Positions 51,906 to 62,233 are shown, counted from the stretch's first letter. The stretch is 64,000 nt of DNA from Romboutsia timonensis (GCF_900106845.1 NZ_LT629849.1:196148-260147); one strand, 5' to 3'. Notes: generated by a model from the letters alone, not told the origin. Program-made: numbers and translations.

Positions 51906-51952
51906 AAAAGACCTTTAAGTTAGTTGTTACTACACTTAAGGGTCTTTTTTTA
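51906..51952 (+). terminator. Terminator after the VOC/IIB-like pair
   Basis: AAGACCTTTAAG and CTTAAGGGTCTT pair over 12 nt with one mismatch, followed by T7. Confidence 0.85.
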
Positions 51953-52008
51953 TATAGTAATATCTTTAGAGAAAAAGTGCAAAATAAATTTAATAAGGAG
52001 GAGATAAC

Positions 52009-53949
52009 GTGATCAAAAAGACCATTATAAATAATACTATTACATTTGCAATTGTTATGTTTTTTGTTATTACATTTAAATCAATATTCGGAGAAGAAAA
52101 TACATTGATTGGCGTTACAACGATAACAGCAACGCTTATGTTTTTAGAGCGAGATTTTACTGGATCGCCTTTAAAGAATACATTAAAATTTATAGGAATA
52201 AACTTGTTGATAGGGATAGGAACATCACTGATTGTTGCAAGTAATATGTGGTTAGGACTTATAATTAACTTTATAGTAGTATTTATATTTAGTTATATCT
52301 TTACTTATAATTTAAGACAACCATTATATATTCCTTTTGGATTACAATATCTATTTTTATTAACTACACCTGTACCAACCGATAGATTGGATATTAGGTT
52401 GCTGGCCTTAATATTTGGAGCACTTATAATAATGTTAGTACAATTACTTTTTAATAAAAATAAACTGGCTACTAGCGGTAATAAGATATTAGTAGATGTA
52501 TGTGAATCTATTGAAAATAAAGTATGTTGTATCAAAGGTAAATCAAATAATTATGATTCTATAAATAATATAAATTCATCTATAGATGAATTTAGAACGA
52601 TAGTATATGATAAGGGAGAGTCAAATTACTATTTAACAAAAGAGGCTAAAATAAAGTTAAATATATCTGTAGCTTTAGAAGTTATAAGTAGAATATTATA
52701 TAGTGACAATAATAAGTCGATAAATTTAATTATACTAGATACTTTAGAAGAATTAGTAAAAGTTGCGAAAGAAGTAATTTCTATTAATTCTAAAGAAAAT
52801 AAAACAATACAACTAAATTCTTATAATATAAAGAAACTTTTAAACTATTGCCAAGAACATGAAATAAATGATTTGCTTAATTTACAATTATTAGAAGGTA
52901 TGATTTGCTTAGATGATACTTTAGAAGAGTTAACTAAACTCGATATAAAGCAATATAACGTAGTTGATAAAATAGGAGATAAATCGGAAATATTCTCAAA
53001 GAAAAATATCAAATCTTTTTTAACAGATACTGATTCACCTAAATATTGTTATGGTATGCGTATGGCTATAACTATGACTATTGGATTATTTTTAATGGAA
53101 TATTTTAAACTTCCTGAAGGAAGATGGATATTGTTTACAATATTATCTTTAACTACTCCGTTGTATGAAACATCTAAACATAAAATTAGATATAGAATAG
53201 GATCTACTTTAGTTGGATCTGTGATTATAATTATATTATTTAGCATATTTAAAACTGAGAATATTAGACTACTTATAGTAATGCTTGCTGGTTACTTGCA
53301 AGGGTATGTCAATGAATATAAGTATAAAATAATATTTGTAACCGTATCAGCAATTGGAGCCGCCGTTATTGTTGGAAATATTCAAGAGTTAACAATTGAA
53401 AGAATTTTAATGGTAGCTATAGGTACCATAATAGCTATAATAGCTAATAAATATTTATTTCCTTACAACTTAGAAAAATCAAATGAACAATTAAGAAAAA
53501 TATATGATGCTTCTATTAAAAAAATGTTTAAGGAATTACGCAGTTTAGTAGAGGGAAAAAATAATCCTGAATTTATAAAACATCTATTTGTTACAATATC
53601 TATTATAGAATCTAAAGCTAGAATGAATAAGCAGATAGATAAAAATCAAAATTATAACAATATAGTAAATGAAAGAAGATACTTAGCTAGTAATATTTAT
53701 GAATTATATATGCGGATTTATAGAGAGAGTATAAATTCCAATGATATAGATAAAATTATTAATAATGTAAAGTTACTAATTGAATATAAAGATGACGCTA
53801 TAACAAATAAGGTAACAATTATACAAAAGAGCATAAATGAAAGTAAAAATATAAATACAAAGATTATAATAAGTACTATATTAGTAATACTTAAAGAATT
53901 AGATAAACTAAGTCAATTAGTTAAATTAAATGAAAAAGCTCAGATTTAA
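52009..53949 (+). CDS. FUSC-family membrane protein (aromatic acid exporter-like)
   Basis: The 646-residue protein starts at GTG 52009 after AAGGAGGAG. It has the duplicated FUSC plan: a group of membrane segments at about 10-150, a soluble helical region (about 155-330), and a second membrane group at about 345-490 (ITMTIGLFLMEYFKLPEGRWILF). A soluble C-terminal helical domain closes it. Relatives export aromatic acids such as p-hydroxybenzoate; the substrate here is unknown. Its stop overlaps the convergent MarR gene. Confidence 0.82.
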   Translation: MIKKTIINNTITFAIVMFFVITFKSIFGEENTLIGVTTITATLMFLERDFTGSPLKNTLKFIGINLLIGIGTSLIVASNMWLGLIINFIVVFIFSYIFTYNLRQPLYIPFGLQYLFLLTTPVPTDRLDIRLLALIFGALIIMLVQLLFNKNKLATSGNKILVDVCESIENKVCCIKGKSNNYDSINNINSSIDEFRTIVYDKGESNYYLTKEAKIKLNISVALEVISRILYSDNNKSINLIILDTLEELVKVAKEVISINSKENKTIQLNSYNIKKLLNYCQEHEINDLLNLQLLEGMICLDDTLEELTKLDIKQYNVVDKIGDKSEIFSKKNIKSFLTDTDSPKYCYGMRMAITMTIGLFLMEYFKLPEGRWILFTILSLTTPLYETSKHKIRYRIGSTLVGSVIIIILFSIFKTENIRLLIVMLAGYLQGYVNEYKYKIIFVTVSAIGAAVIVGNIQELTIERILMVAIGTIIAIIANKYLFPYNLEKSNEQLRKIYDASIKKMFKELRSLVEGKNNPEFIKHLFVTISIIESKARMNKQIDKNQNYNNIVNERRYLASNIYELYMRIYRESINSNDIDKIINNVKLLIEYKDDAITNKVTIIQKSINESKNINTKIIISTILVILKELDKLSQLVKLNEKAQI

Positions 53950-53962
53950 AAATCTGAGCTTA
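53937..53962. terminator. Bidirectional terminator inside overlapping gene ends
   Basis: AAGCTCAGATTT and AAATCTGAGCTT form a 12-bp stem. It spans the last codons of the FUSC gene and of the convergent MarR gene, so coding and termination share the same bases. Confidence 0.7.
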
Positions 53963-54398
53963 TTTCATTTAATACTTCTTTTAAAGTAATAAGAGAATCA
54001 TTTAATTTATCAAGCTTTTCATCTGGTAAAGAAGAAATTTTATCTTTTAATGATGATTGAATTTCTAAGAAACTACTTTTTAAATATGTACTTCCTTTTT
54101 CCGTTAAATTTATATTTATAATTCTGCGGTCTTTTTCTCCAGGAATCCTTTCAATCATACCTTCATCGATAAGTTTATTTAATAACTTAGTCATATTAGG
54201 TGTGGATATAAAAAGTTTTTTTGCCACTTCTGATATAGGTTGTTGCCCTTCCTTTTTTAAAACCGCTAATATTTGAAAGTGCGAATGATTTAAATTACCT
54301 TTATCAAATTTACAATTATCATGTAAAAGTTTCTTTTTAAATAAAGGTATAATACTTATAAAATTTTGAACAATTGCTTCTAATTTAACTTCATCCAT
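53946..54398 (-). CDS. MarR-family transcriptional regulator
   Basis: The 150-residue protein has a MarR winged helix: ILAVLKKEGQQPISEVAKKL, TPNMTKLLNKLIDEGMIERI and the wing EKDRRIININLTEKG. It is divergent from a two-gene ABC exporter and probably represses it, as in many MarR-transporter pairs. Candidate operators lie in the intergenic region. It ends by overlapping the convergent FUSC gene. Confidence 0.92.
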   Translation of the reverse strand: MDEVKLEAIVQNFISIIPLFKKKLLHDNCKFDKGNLNHSHFQILAVLKKEGQQPISEVAKKLFISTPNMTKLLNKLIDEGMIERIPGEKDRRIININLTEKGSTYLKSSFLEIQSSLKDKISSLPDEKLDKLNDSLITLKEVLNEISSDF

Positions 54399-54479
54399 TT
54401 ATTGTTACCTCCATATAATACATATTTGTTATTTAATATCGGTAATTTGTAATAATATTAAATAACAATATTTATATTA

Positions 54480-54540
54480 TTGACTTTTATTAAAAAAAGT
54501 ATATACTTAAAAAGTATAATAGTTAAAAAGTATAACTATT
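54480..54540 (+). promoter_or_regulatory. Promoter and candidate MarR operators for the ABC exporter operon
   Basis: TTGACT (54480-54485), a 16-nt spacer and TATACT (54502-54507) form a good promoter. Downstream, AATAGTT (54518-54524) and AACTATT (54534-54540) form a perfect 7-bp dyad. The sequence AAAAGTATA repeats three times between 54495 and 54535. A MarR dimer bound here would block transcription. Confidence 0.55.
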
Positions 54541-54602
54541 TCAAAATATAACTATTATAATTATACAACAAATTTTATTGAAATGGAGGTAGAAGTTTAA
54601 AT

Positions 54603-56822
54603 ATGACTAAAGTTTTAAAATACTTAAAGCCATTTACATTATCACTTATATTAGTAATTGGTCTTTTGATAGTACAAGCGACTTGTGATTTATCTTTACC
54701 AGACTATACATCAAACATAGTTAACGTAGGGATACAACAAAATGGTATAAAAAACGCTGTTCCTACTGTTATTAGAGAAAAAGAATTAAATAAACTAATG
54801 ATTTTTATGGATAACAATCAAAAAGATGAAGTAAATAAAAATTATAAGTTAATAAACAAGGATAATTTAACTAAGGAAGAATATGATAAAGAGGTTAAAA
54901 AATATCCAATATTAAAAAGTGAACCATTATATAGGTTAAATACAAATGATAAAAAAGAAATAGACAGTTTAAATAAAATAATGAGTAAGGCTTTGGTGAA
55001 GGTGTCAGGTATTGAAGCTGCAAGCCAACAAGGGAAAATACCTAATATTCCAAAAGGTGTAGATATTTTTTCTGTAATTGAAAAACTACCTCAAGCTCAA
55101 ATAGATGAGATGACAAAAGAGATAGATAATAAAACAAGTGATTTAGATGAAAATATGCTAACTCAATCATCTATATATGCTATAAAAAATGAATATGAAG
55201 CTATAGGTATAAATATAGAAAAGTTACAAAATAATTATATATTTAAATCAGGTGCAGCTATGCTAGGAATAGCACTTATAAGTTTATTAGCAACTATAGT
55301 TGTTGGATTTATTGGTTCAAGATTAGGTGCAGGAATAGGGCGAAGTCTTCGTAAAGATGTATTTAGAAAAGTTGTAAGTTTTTCAAATGTTGAATTTGAT
55401 AAATTTTCAACTGCATCACTTATAACTCGTAGTACAAATGATATTCAACAAATACAAAACTTTACAGTTATGTTTGTAAGGATGATATTATATGCACCAA
55501 TACTTGGTATAGGTGGTGTACTAAAAGTTTTAAATACTGATACATCAATGGCGTGGATAATAGGTGTAGCGGTTATTGCTATACTTTTAGTAATTATAGT
55601 TTTATTTAGTTTAGCGATACCTAGATTTAAGAAAGTACAAAAACTAGTAGATAAACTAAACTTAGTAACACGTGAATCACTAGTAGGTATGTTAGTTATA
55701 AGAGCTTTTAGCAATCAAAAAGTAGAGGAAAAAAGATTTGATGAAATTAACATAGATTTAAGAAAAACAAATACATTTGTAAACCGTATAATGTCAGTAA
55801 TGATGCCTACGATGATGTTAATTATGAATATGATAACAATACTAATAGTTTGGGTAGGTTCTCATAATATTGATGCAGGAGTAATGCAGGTTGGAGATAT
55901 GATGGCATTTATTCAATATTCAATGCAAATAATAATGTCATTCTTAATGTTATCTATGTTATCAGTTATATTACCAAGAGCATCAGTTTCAGCTAGTCGT
56001 ATAGGTGAAATATTATCAACTGATGTAGCTATAAAAGATTCAAAAGAAACTAGAGAATTTGATGAAGATAAGTATGGAGAAGTAGAATTTAAAAATGTTT
56101 CATTTAAATACCCTGATGCAGAGGATAATGTTATAAGTAACATAAACTTTGTTGCAAAACCTGGCCAAACAACTGCTTTTATAGGAAGTACAGGAAGTGG
56201 TAAATCAACTTTAATAAACTTAATACCTCGCTTCTTTGATGTTACAGAAGGTGAAATTTTAGTAAATGGAGTTGATATAAGAAATATTAATCAACATAAA
56301 CTTAGAGATGAAATTGGATATGTTCCACAAAAGGCAGTTTTATTCTCTGGAACTATAGATAGTAATATAAGATATGGTGCAGAAGATTCTACAAAGGAAG
56401 ATATAAGGGAAGCGGCAAGTATTGCTCAAGCTATGGAATTTATAGAGTCAAAACCAGACAAATTTGAGACTGAAATATCTCAAGGTGGTACAAATGTATC
56501 TGGTGGACAAAAACAAAGACTTTCAATAGCTCGTGCTTTAGCTAAAAAACCTAAGATATTTATATTTGATGATAGTTTCTCAGCACTAGATTTAAAAACT
56601 GATGCAAAACTTAGAAAAGAATTAAAATCAAAAACTAAAGATGCAACAGTTTTAATAGTGGCTCAAAGAATAAGTACAATACTTCATGCTGACCAAATAG
56701 TTGTACTTGATGAAGGTAAAGTTGTAGGAATAGGAACTCACGATGAGCTTATGAAAAACTGTGAAGTTTATAAGCAAATAGCACTATCTCAACTTTCAAA
56801 GGAGGAGCTAGATAATGAGTAA
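54603..56822 (+). CDS. ABC exporter subunit 1 (heterodimer)
   Basis: A 739-residue ABC exporter half with an inserted extracytoplasmic domain of ~150 residues between TM1 (about 10-30) and TM2 (about 218-240). That insert is charged and helical (IREKELNKLMIFMDNN and following). The ATPase domain has Walker A GSTGSGKSTL, signature VSGGQKQR and Walker B IFIFDDSFSALD. The residue after Walker B is D rather than E (DD versus DE), marking this as the degenerate site of a heterodimer. It overlaps the next gene by 8 nt. Confidence 0.92.
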   Translation: MTKVLKYLKPFTLSLILVIGLLIVQATCDLSLPDYTSNIVNVGIQQNGIKNAVPTVIREKELNKLMIFMDNNQKDEVNKNYKLINKDNLTKEEYDKEVKKYPILKSEPLYRLNTNDKKEIDSLNKIMSKALVKVSGIEAASQQGKIPNIPKGVDIFSVIEKLPQAQIDEMTKEIDNKTSDLDENMLTQSSIYAIKNEYEAIGINIEKLQNNYIFKSGAAMLGIALISLLATIVVGFIGSRLGAGIGRSLRKDVFRKVVSFSNVEFDKFSTASLITRSTNDIQQIQNFTVMFVRMILYAPILGIGGVLKVLNTDTSMAWIIGVAVIAILLVIIVLFSLAIPRFKKVQKLVDKLNLVTRESLVGMLVIRAFSNQKVEEKRFDEINIDLRKTNTFVNRIMSVMMPTMMLIMNMITILIVWVGSHNIDAGVMQVGDMMAFIQYSMQIIMSFLMLSMLSVILPRASVSASRIGEILSTDVAIKDSKETREFDEDKYGEVEFKNVSFKYPDAEDNVISNINFVAKPGQTTAFIGSTGSGKSTLINLIPRFFDVTEGEILVNGVDIRNINQHKLRDEIGYVPQKAVLFSGTIDSNIRYGAEDSTKEDIREAASIAQAMEFIESKPDKFETEISQGGTNVSGGQKQRLSIARALAKKPKIFIFDDSFSALDLKTDAKLRKELKSKTKDATVLIVAQRISTILHADQIVVLDEGKVVGIGTHDELMKNCEVYKQIALSQLSKEELDNE

Positions 56823-58662
56823 TAAAAAAGGAATGAAAAGACCTGGTGGTATGGGCGGAGGTCATATGAAAATGGGCCAAGAAAAGGCTAAAGACTTTAA
56901 AGGTACGATGAAAAAGCTAATAAGCTATTTAAGCCCATATAAATTAGCTATATTATTGGTTATAGTTTTTGCTATAGGAAGTTCTGTATTTAATATAGTT
57001 GGTCCTAAAATATTAGGAAATGCAACAACTAAAATATTTGAAGGTCTAGTTAGTAAGGTAAGTAATAGTGGTGGAGGTATAGATTTTGATGCTATATTTA
57101 GAACTTTAACTATACTTGCAAGTTTATATATTATAAGTTCGATATTTTCTTTTATTCAAACTTTTATAACATCAGATATATCCCAAAAGGTATCTTATAA
57201 TTTAAGAAAATCTATATCTGAAAAAATTAACAAATTACCTCTTAACTATTATGATAGAAAGACTAATGGAGAAGTTTTATCGAGAGTAACAAATGACATA
57301 GATGCAATAAGTCAAAACTTAAATCAAATATTATCACAAATGATAACATCAGCAACTACTCTTATTGGAGTTTTAATAATGATGTTATCGATAAGTGTTA
57401 CAATGACGTTAGTTAGTTTAATTGTAATACCTCTATCTTTAGTGATGATTATGTTGGTTGTAAAAAAATCTCAAAAACACTTTAGAGCACAACAAGAATA
57501 TTTAGGTCATACTAATGGACATATAGAAGAAATGTATAGTGGTCATAATATAATGAAAGCCTTTAATGGTGAAGAAAAAGCTATTGAAGAGTTTGATAAA
57601 TTAAGTGATACGTTATATAACTCAGCTTGGAAATCACAATTCTTATCAGGAATGATGATGCCGATAATGACATTTATAGGTAACTTAGGATATGTAATAG
57701 TAGCTATAATGGGTGGTTTCTTAGCTATAAGAAATAAAATACAAGTTGGAGATATACTTGCATTCATTCAATATGTAAGATCATTTATGCAACCTATAGC
57801 TCAAACTGCTCAAATAGCTAACGTAATGCAACAAACAGCAGCTGCAGCAGAAAGAGTATTTGAGTTCTTAGAAGAAGAAGAAGTTGTAGAAGATGTTAAA
57901 AATCCAATATCAACTGAAGGTATAGAAGGTGCTGTTGAATTTGATCATGTTAGATTTGGATACAATGAAGATAAAATAATAATAAATGATTTTTCTATTA
58001 ATATAAAACCAGGTCAAAAAGTAGCTATAGTTGGACCAACTGGTGCTGGTAAAACTACTATTGTAAAACTACTTATGAGATTCTATGAATTAAATGGAGG
58101 TAAAATACTTATAGATGGTCATGATTATAGAGATTTTACAAGAAATGATTTAAGAAAAATATTTGGTATGGTTTTACAGGATACTTGGCTATTTAATGGA
58201 AGCATAATGGAAAATATACGTTATGGTCGTCTTGATGCAAGTGATGAAGAAGTAATTGAAGCTGCCAAGTTAGCTCATGCACATCACTTTATAAAGACAT
58301 TGGCTGATGGATATAATATGGAAATCAATGAAGAAGCAGATAATATATCACAAGGTCAGAAACAATTATTAACAATAGCTAGAGCCATACTTTCAGATCC
58401 TAAAATACTAATATTAGATGAAGCAACAAGTTCTGTAGATACTCGTACAGAAGTATTGATACAACAAGCTATGGAAAATCTTATGGAAGGTAGAACAAGT
58501 TTTATAATAGCACATAGATTATCTACTATAAAAAATGCAGATGTAATATTAGTAATGAAAGATGGAGATATAGTTGAACAAGGAACTCATGAAGAATTAT
58601 TAAAATCAAAAGGATTCTATAGTGAACTATATAACAGTCAATTTGAAGAAGAAGTATGCTAA
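56815..58662 (+). CDS. ABC exporter subunit 2 (heterodimer)
   Basis: The 615-residue partner has a Gly/Met/Lys-rich cytoplasmic start (MKRPGGMGGGHMKMGQEKA), six membrane segments and an ATPase domain with Walker A GPTGAGKTTI and Walker B ILILDEATSSVD (catalytic glutamate present). Its signature reads ISQGQKQL instead of LSGGQ. Together with the degenerate Walker B of subunit 1 this gives one consensus and one degenerate catalytic site, as in LmrCD/BmrCD-type multidrug exporters. A terminator follows. Confidence 0.92.
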   Translation: MSNKKGMKRPGGMGGGHMKMGQEKAKDFKGTMKKLISYLSPYKLAILLVIVFAIGSSVFNIVGPKILGNATTKIFEGLVSKVSNSGGGIDFDAIFRTLTILASLYIISSIFSFIQTFITSDISQKVSYNLRKSISEKINKLPLNYYDRKTNGEVLSRVTNDIDAISQNLNQILSQMITSATTLIGVLIMMLSISVTMTLVSLIVIPLSLVMIMLVVKKSQKHFRAQQEYLGHTNGHIEEMYSGHNIMKAFNGEEKAIEEFDKLSDTLYNSAWKSQFLSGMMMPIMTFIGNLGYVIVAIMGGFLAIRNKIQVGDILAFIQYVRSFMQPIAQTAQIANVMQQTAAAAERVFEFLEEEEVVEDVKNPISTEGIEGAVEFDHVRFGYNEDKIIINDFSINIKPGQKVAIVGPTGAGKTTIVKLLMRFYELNGGKILIDGHDYRDFTRNDLRKIFGMVLQDTWLFNGSIMENIRYGRLDASDEEVIEAAKLAHAHHFIKTLADGYNMEINEEADNISQGQKQLLTIARAILSDPKILILDEATSSVDTRTEVLIQQAMENLMEGRTSFIIAHRLSTIKNADVILVMKDGDIVEQGTHEELLKSKGFYSELYNSQFEEEVC

Positions 58663-58668
58663 ATGATT

Positions 58669-58707
58669 AAACCACACTAATCTTATAGATTAGTGTGGTT
58701 TTGTTTT
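58669..58707 (+). terminator. Terminator of the ABC exporter operon
   Basis: AACCACACTAATC and GATTAGTGTGGTT pair perfectly over 13 bp, followed by TTGTTTTAT. Confidence 0.88.
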
Positions 58708-58917
58708 ATAAAGATAAGTATGCTTAAAATTTATTTATTAATCATATTTATATAAAGTATTAATCAATAGAATAGTAGATTATTATATTTAACTTAAATA
58801 AGTTAAATTTTTAGAGACAAAAGAACAAAATGAAAAAACAAAATTACAAAGACAATGAAATAAGAAGGTACTAAAATTAGTTATATAAAGGGGAATAAGA
58901 AAACATTAATTAATCTA

Positions 58918-60031
58918 TTGTGCTAGTTAAAATTTTTCCAAATAAAGTAAATTGCTTTTCGCAAAAAATAATACCTTATTATAGGTTGGTATTTGTAAAT
59001 TTTAACCAAATACTAACCTTTTTATTTTAGCTATAGAATCATAATTTCCCATAAGTTTATTTATTAAAAATGAAATATTATGAGCTAAAACTTTTATCGA
59101 AGTTCTAGTTATAAATCCTAGCATTGATTTACTTTTAACTTTATTTAAATTTAATTGCTCTGTTAATTGAGAAAAGCTGGTTTCTATCCTTCTTCTGATT
59201 TTAAATATTAGTTGTCTTATTTCTTTTGGATAGTTATCTTTGCTATTACCTCTTTTTAAGAATAATAAATTTATATCTCTTTCACCTTTTAACTCAGGCG
59301 TTAGCCTTTTATTGACATATCCTTTATCACCTATAATAGAAATAGAATTATATTTATCACATAAATCCCACACTGTATTTCTATCATCTATGTTGGCTGG
59401 AGTTATAACATAGTCAGTTAAGAAACCGTCTACTGTAGTAAGTGCATGAAACTTAAATCCAAAATATGTTTGTTTCTTTGATGGACATCTACCATAAGAG
59501 GCTTCGCCTTTAAAGCACTTGCTAAAATGAGCTCTACCAAACTCACATACAGGAATAGGCATGCTGTCTATAATTCTTATATTATTAGAATACGCTTGAA
59601 TATATTCTGAAATATATTCTCGTATTTCTTTAATTACAGCATGTAGATTTCGTTTAGTTCTATTAAATCTAGTTCTATCTCCTAATTTAGGAAATAGTTT
59701 TATATATTCTCTGCTCAATAAACTAAAGAATGCTTTTTCTGAGTCAATAGTCAGAAGTTCTCCAACTATACTTATAGTGATTATTTCACTATCTGAAAGC
59801 TTACACTCCTTAATATTACGTCTATTTCTAATGCTTATAGGAATAATATCGTTGTACACATCATCAACTATTGTATAAATTATAGTAAATAAATCAGTTA
59901 AATTTTCAATTTCTTGGATATAATAATTATTAAGCTCCAACATTATAGTAACCCTCCTTTAGATTAATGCTACTAATCTTAGGGTGCTATATTTGTTGGA
60001 GTTTTATTATTGTAAAAATTAACTAGCACAA
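58918..60031 (-). mobile_element. Intact IS982-family insertion sequence
   Basis: Terminal inverted repeats TTGTGCTAGTTAA (58918-58930) and TTAACTAGCACAA (60019-60031) flank a single transposase gene on the minus strand. Length of ~1.1 kb fits IS982. I see no clear target duplication; flanks are similar AT-rich sequence. A truncated second copy lies at 29045-29830. Confidence 0.85.
59002..59943 (-). CDS. IS982-family transposase
   Basis: The 313-residue DDE transposase shows IIDSMPIPVCEFGRAHFSKC (first Asp), TYFGFKFHALTT with VDGFLTDYVITPANIDDRN, IGDKGYVNKRLTPEL (second Asp), and IRRRIETSFSQL (Glu). All three catalytic residues and normal length argue that it is functional. GGAGGGT lies upstream of ATG on the minus strand. 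It differs from the remnant copy by many scattered residues, so the two are not a very recent duplication. Confidence 0.93.
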   Translation of the reverse strand: MLELNNYYIQEIENLTDLFTIIYTIVDDVYNDIIPISIRNRRNIKECKLSDSEIITISIVGELLTIDSEKAFFSLLSREYIKLFPKLGDRTRFNRTKRNLHAVIKEIREYISEYIQAYSNNIRIIDSMPIPVCEFGRAHFSKCFKGEASYGRCPSKKQTYFGFKFHALTTVDGFLTDYVITPANIDDRNTVWDLCDKYNSISIIGDKGYVNKRLTPELKGERDINLLFLKRGNSKDNYPKEIRQLIFKIRRRIETSFSQLTEQLNLNKVKSKSMLGFITRTSIKVLAHNISFLINKLMGNYDSIAKIKRLVFG

Positions 60032-60117
60032 CGAGTTAATTATATAAGAAGATAATAAGTATATAAGAGGAAAATGTTTTCTTAATATTAAATAAGATTT
60101 ACAGGGAGTTGATGATT

Positions 60118-60594
60118 ATGCCAAATATAGTACTAACAAGAATTGATAACAGATTAATACATGGTCAAGTAGCAACAATGTGGTCTTCAAGTGTAGGAGC
60201 AAATTTATTATTAGTTGCAAATGATGAAGTATGCACAAATGAGTTTAGACAGGGGCTTATGGACATGGCAGCACCAAGTTTTGCTCAAACAAGATACTTT
60301 AGTATAGAAAAAACTATAAATATAATACATAAAGCAAGTGATTCTCAGTATATAGCAATAATATGTGAAACACCTCAAGATGTAGTTAGATTAGTTGAGG
60401 GTGGAGTGCCTATAAACAAAGTTAATATAGGAAATATGCATATGGCAGAAGGAAAAAGGCAAGTATCTAAAGCTGTATGCGTAGATGATAATGACGTTAA
60501 AGCATTTAGACGCCTTCAGGAATTAGGAGTAGATCTAGAAATCAGGAGAGTTCCAAGTGAGTCTGCTGAAAGTTTAGATGAATTATTTAAATAA
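60118..60594 (+). CDS. agaV: PTS system mannose-family IIB component (GalNAc/galactosamine type)
   Basis: This IIB protein carries phosphate from IIA to the incoming sugar. The 158-residue product starts at ATG 60118, nine nt after GGGAG. The phosphorylation histidine is H15 in RIDNRLIHGQVAT. The stretch GVPINKVNIGNMHMAEGKRQVS and CTNEFRQGLMDMAAP are closest to N-acetylgalactosamine IIB (AgaV/AgaB). It heads a four-gene PTS operon. Confidence 0.88.
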   Translation: MPNIVLTRIDNRLIHGQVATMWSSSVGANLLLVANDEVCTNEFRQGLMDMAAPSFAQTRYFSIEKTINIIHKASDSQYIAIICETPQDVVRLVEGGVPINKVNIGNMHMAEGKRQVSKAVCVDDNDVKAFRRLQELGVDLEIRRVPSESAESLDELFK

Positions 60595-60609
60595 AAGGGG
60601 GTAAATTTT

Positions 60610-61380
60610 ATGGAATTAAGTTTTATCCAAATTGGTCTTATACTTATTGTAACGATGATAGCGGCAGTTGACCAATATAACTTTTTAGAATCTTTATACA
60701 GACCAATAGTAATTGGACCTATAGTAGGGGCTATTATGGGTGATTTACAAACAGGACTTATAGTTGGTGGTTCTTATGAATTAATGATGATAGGCGCAAT
60801 GCCAGTTGGTGGAGCACAGCCACCAAATGCAGTTATAGGTGGTATAATGGCAACTGTATTTGCAGTTCAATCTGGCTTAGATGTTGCAGCAGCGCTACCT
60901 CTTGCAATACCATTTGCATTACTTGGTCAATATGCAGTTACTCTTTTATTTACAGTAATGTCTCCATTAATGGGATTATGTGATAAAGCAGCTGAAGATG
61001 CTAACCCAGCTGGTATAGATAAAGTTAACTATATGGCGATGGGAATATTAGCAGTTTTATTCGCATTAATAGTTTTAGCTGGATTGCTATCTGGTCAAGC
61101 GATAGGAGAAACTTTAACTAAAGTGTTACCAGCTCAAGTTTGGGCAGGATTAACAGCTGCTGGAAAGATGATGCCTGCTCTAGGATTTGCAATGTTACTT
61201 AAAGTTATGTTAAGCAAAGAATATGCAATATTTATGGTACTAGGATTTGTATTAGTAGCATATGGTAAATTGCCACTTTTAGCTATAGCTATGGTAGGAA
61301 TAGCTGCAGCAGTTTATGACTTCCATGTAAGTATGAAAACTAAGAATAATACAGGAGGAGGTATGACAGATGGCATCTAA
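60610..61380 (+). CDS. agaW: PTS system mannose-family IIC component
   Basis: A 256-residue membrane channel component of the EII complex has about six to seven membrane segments. Family motifs are QYNFLESLYRPIVIGPIVGA and DLQTGLIVGGSYELMMIGAM, then VGGAQPPNAVIGGIMAT. GGGGGT precedes ATG. It overlaps IID by 11 nt. GalNAc specificity is inferred from the IIB and overall resemblance. Confidence 0.88.
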   Translation: MELSFIQIGLILIVTMIAAVDQYNFLESLYRPIVIGPIVGAIMGDLQTGLIVGGSYELMMIGAMPVGGAQPPNAVIGGIMATVFAVQSGLDVAAALPLAIPFALLGQYAVTLLFTVMSPLMGLCDKAAEDANPAGIDKVNYMAMGILAVLFALIVLAGLLSGQAIGETLTKVLPAQVWAGLTAAGKMMPALGFAMLLKVMLSKEYAIFMVLGFVLVAYGKLPLLAIAMVGIAAAVYDFHVSMKTKNNTGGGMTDGI

Positions 61381-62215
61381 TACAGAAGTAATGAAAAGAG
61401 GTAATTTAGAATATATTGATAAAACTGAAGGTGAAACTCTCGACAATAAAACTTTAAATAAAATGGCTTGGAGATCTATGTTTTTACAAGCATCATTTAA
61501 CTATGAAAGAATGCAAGCTGGAGGATGGTTATACTCTATACTTCCAGGGCTTAAAAAAATACACAAAAATAAACAAGATTTATCAACATCAATGAAACAT
61601 AACCTAGAATTCTTTAACTGTCATCCATTCTTAATAACATTTGTTATGGGTATAATATTATCATTAGAGCAAAAGAAAGCTGATATTCAAACTATACGTT
61701 CTTTAAGAGTTGCGGCTATGGGTCCTTTAGGTGGAATAGGAGATGCAATATTCTGGTTTACATTATTACCTATATCAGCAGGTATAGGGGCTAATCTTTC
61801 TCTTCAAGGAAGTATATTAGGACCAATTATATTCTTTGTACTGTTTAATATAGTACATTTAGGTCTTAGATTTGGTTTGATGCACTGGTCATATAAAGTT
61901 GGTGTTGATGGAATAGCTAAGCTTACTAAAAATGCTAAAGAATTTACTAGAGCAGCTACAGTACTTGGTATGATAGTTGTAGGAGCATTAATAGCTTCAT
62001 ATGTAAATGTAAATATAGTTACTCCAGAATATTTAAGTATGCAAGGAACTATAGATTTACAAAGTATATTAGACTCTATAATGCCATGTTTATTACCGCT
62101 TGCAGTAACATTTGGTATGTATGGATTAGTTAAAAAGAATGTATCTCCAATGGTTAATATACTAATATTAGTTGTAATAGGTATAGTAGGAGCATTCCTA
62201 GGTATATTTGCATAG
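61370..62215 (+). CDS. agaE: PTS system mannose-family IID component
   Basis: IID forms the membrane complex with IIC. The 281-residue protein has a soluble N-terminal part with WRSMFLQASFNYERMQAGGW, LKKIHKNKQDLSTSMKHNLE and FFNCHPFLITFVMGI, followed by GPLGGIGDAIFWFTLLPIS, all canonical EIID motifs. The C-terminal region is membrane-embedded. GGAGGAGGT within the IIC gene serves as its ribosome binding site. Confidence 0.9.
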   Translation: MASNTEVMKRGNLEYIDKTEGETLDNKTLNKMAWRSMFLQASFNYERMQAGGWLYSILPGLKKIHKNKQDLSTSMKHNLEFFNCHPFLITFVMGIILSLEQKKADIQTIRSLRVAAMGPLGGIGDAIFWFTLLPISAGIGANLSLQGSILGPIIFFVLFNIVHLGLRFGLMHWSYKVGVDGIAKLTKNAKEFTRAATVLGMIVVGALIASYVNVNIVTPEYLSMQGTIDLQSILDSIMPCLLPLAVTFGMYGLVKKNVSPMVNILILVVIGIVGAFLGIFA

Positions 62216-62233
62216 ATTTTAGGAGGAGAAGGA

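Noticed and set aside
60032..60117. Target-site duplication of the IS982 element
   Set aside because: The flanks on both sides are AT-rich and similar (ATTAAT-like), but I cannot define an exact matched duplication.
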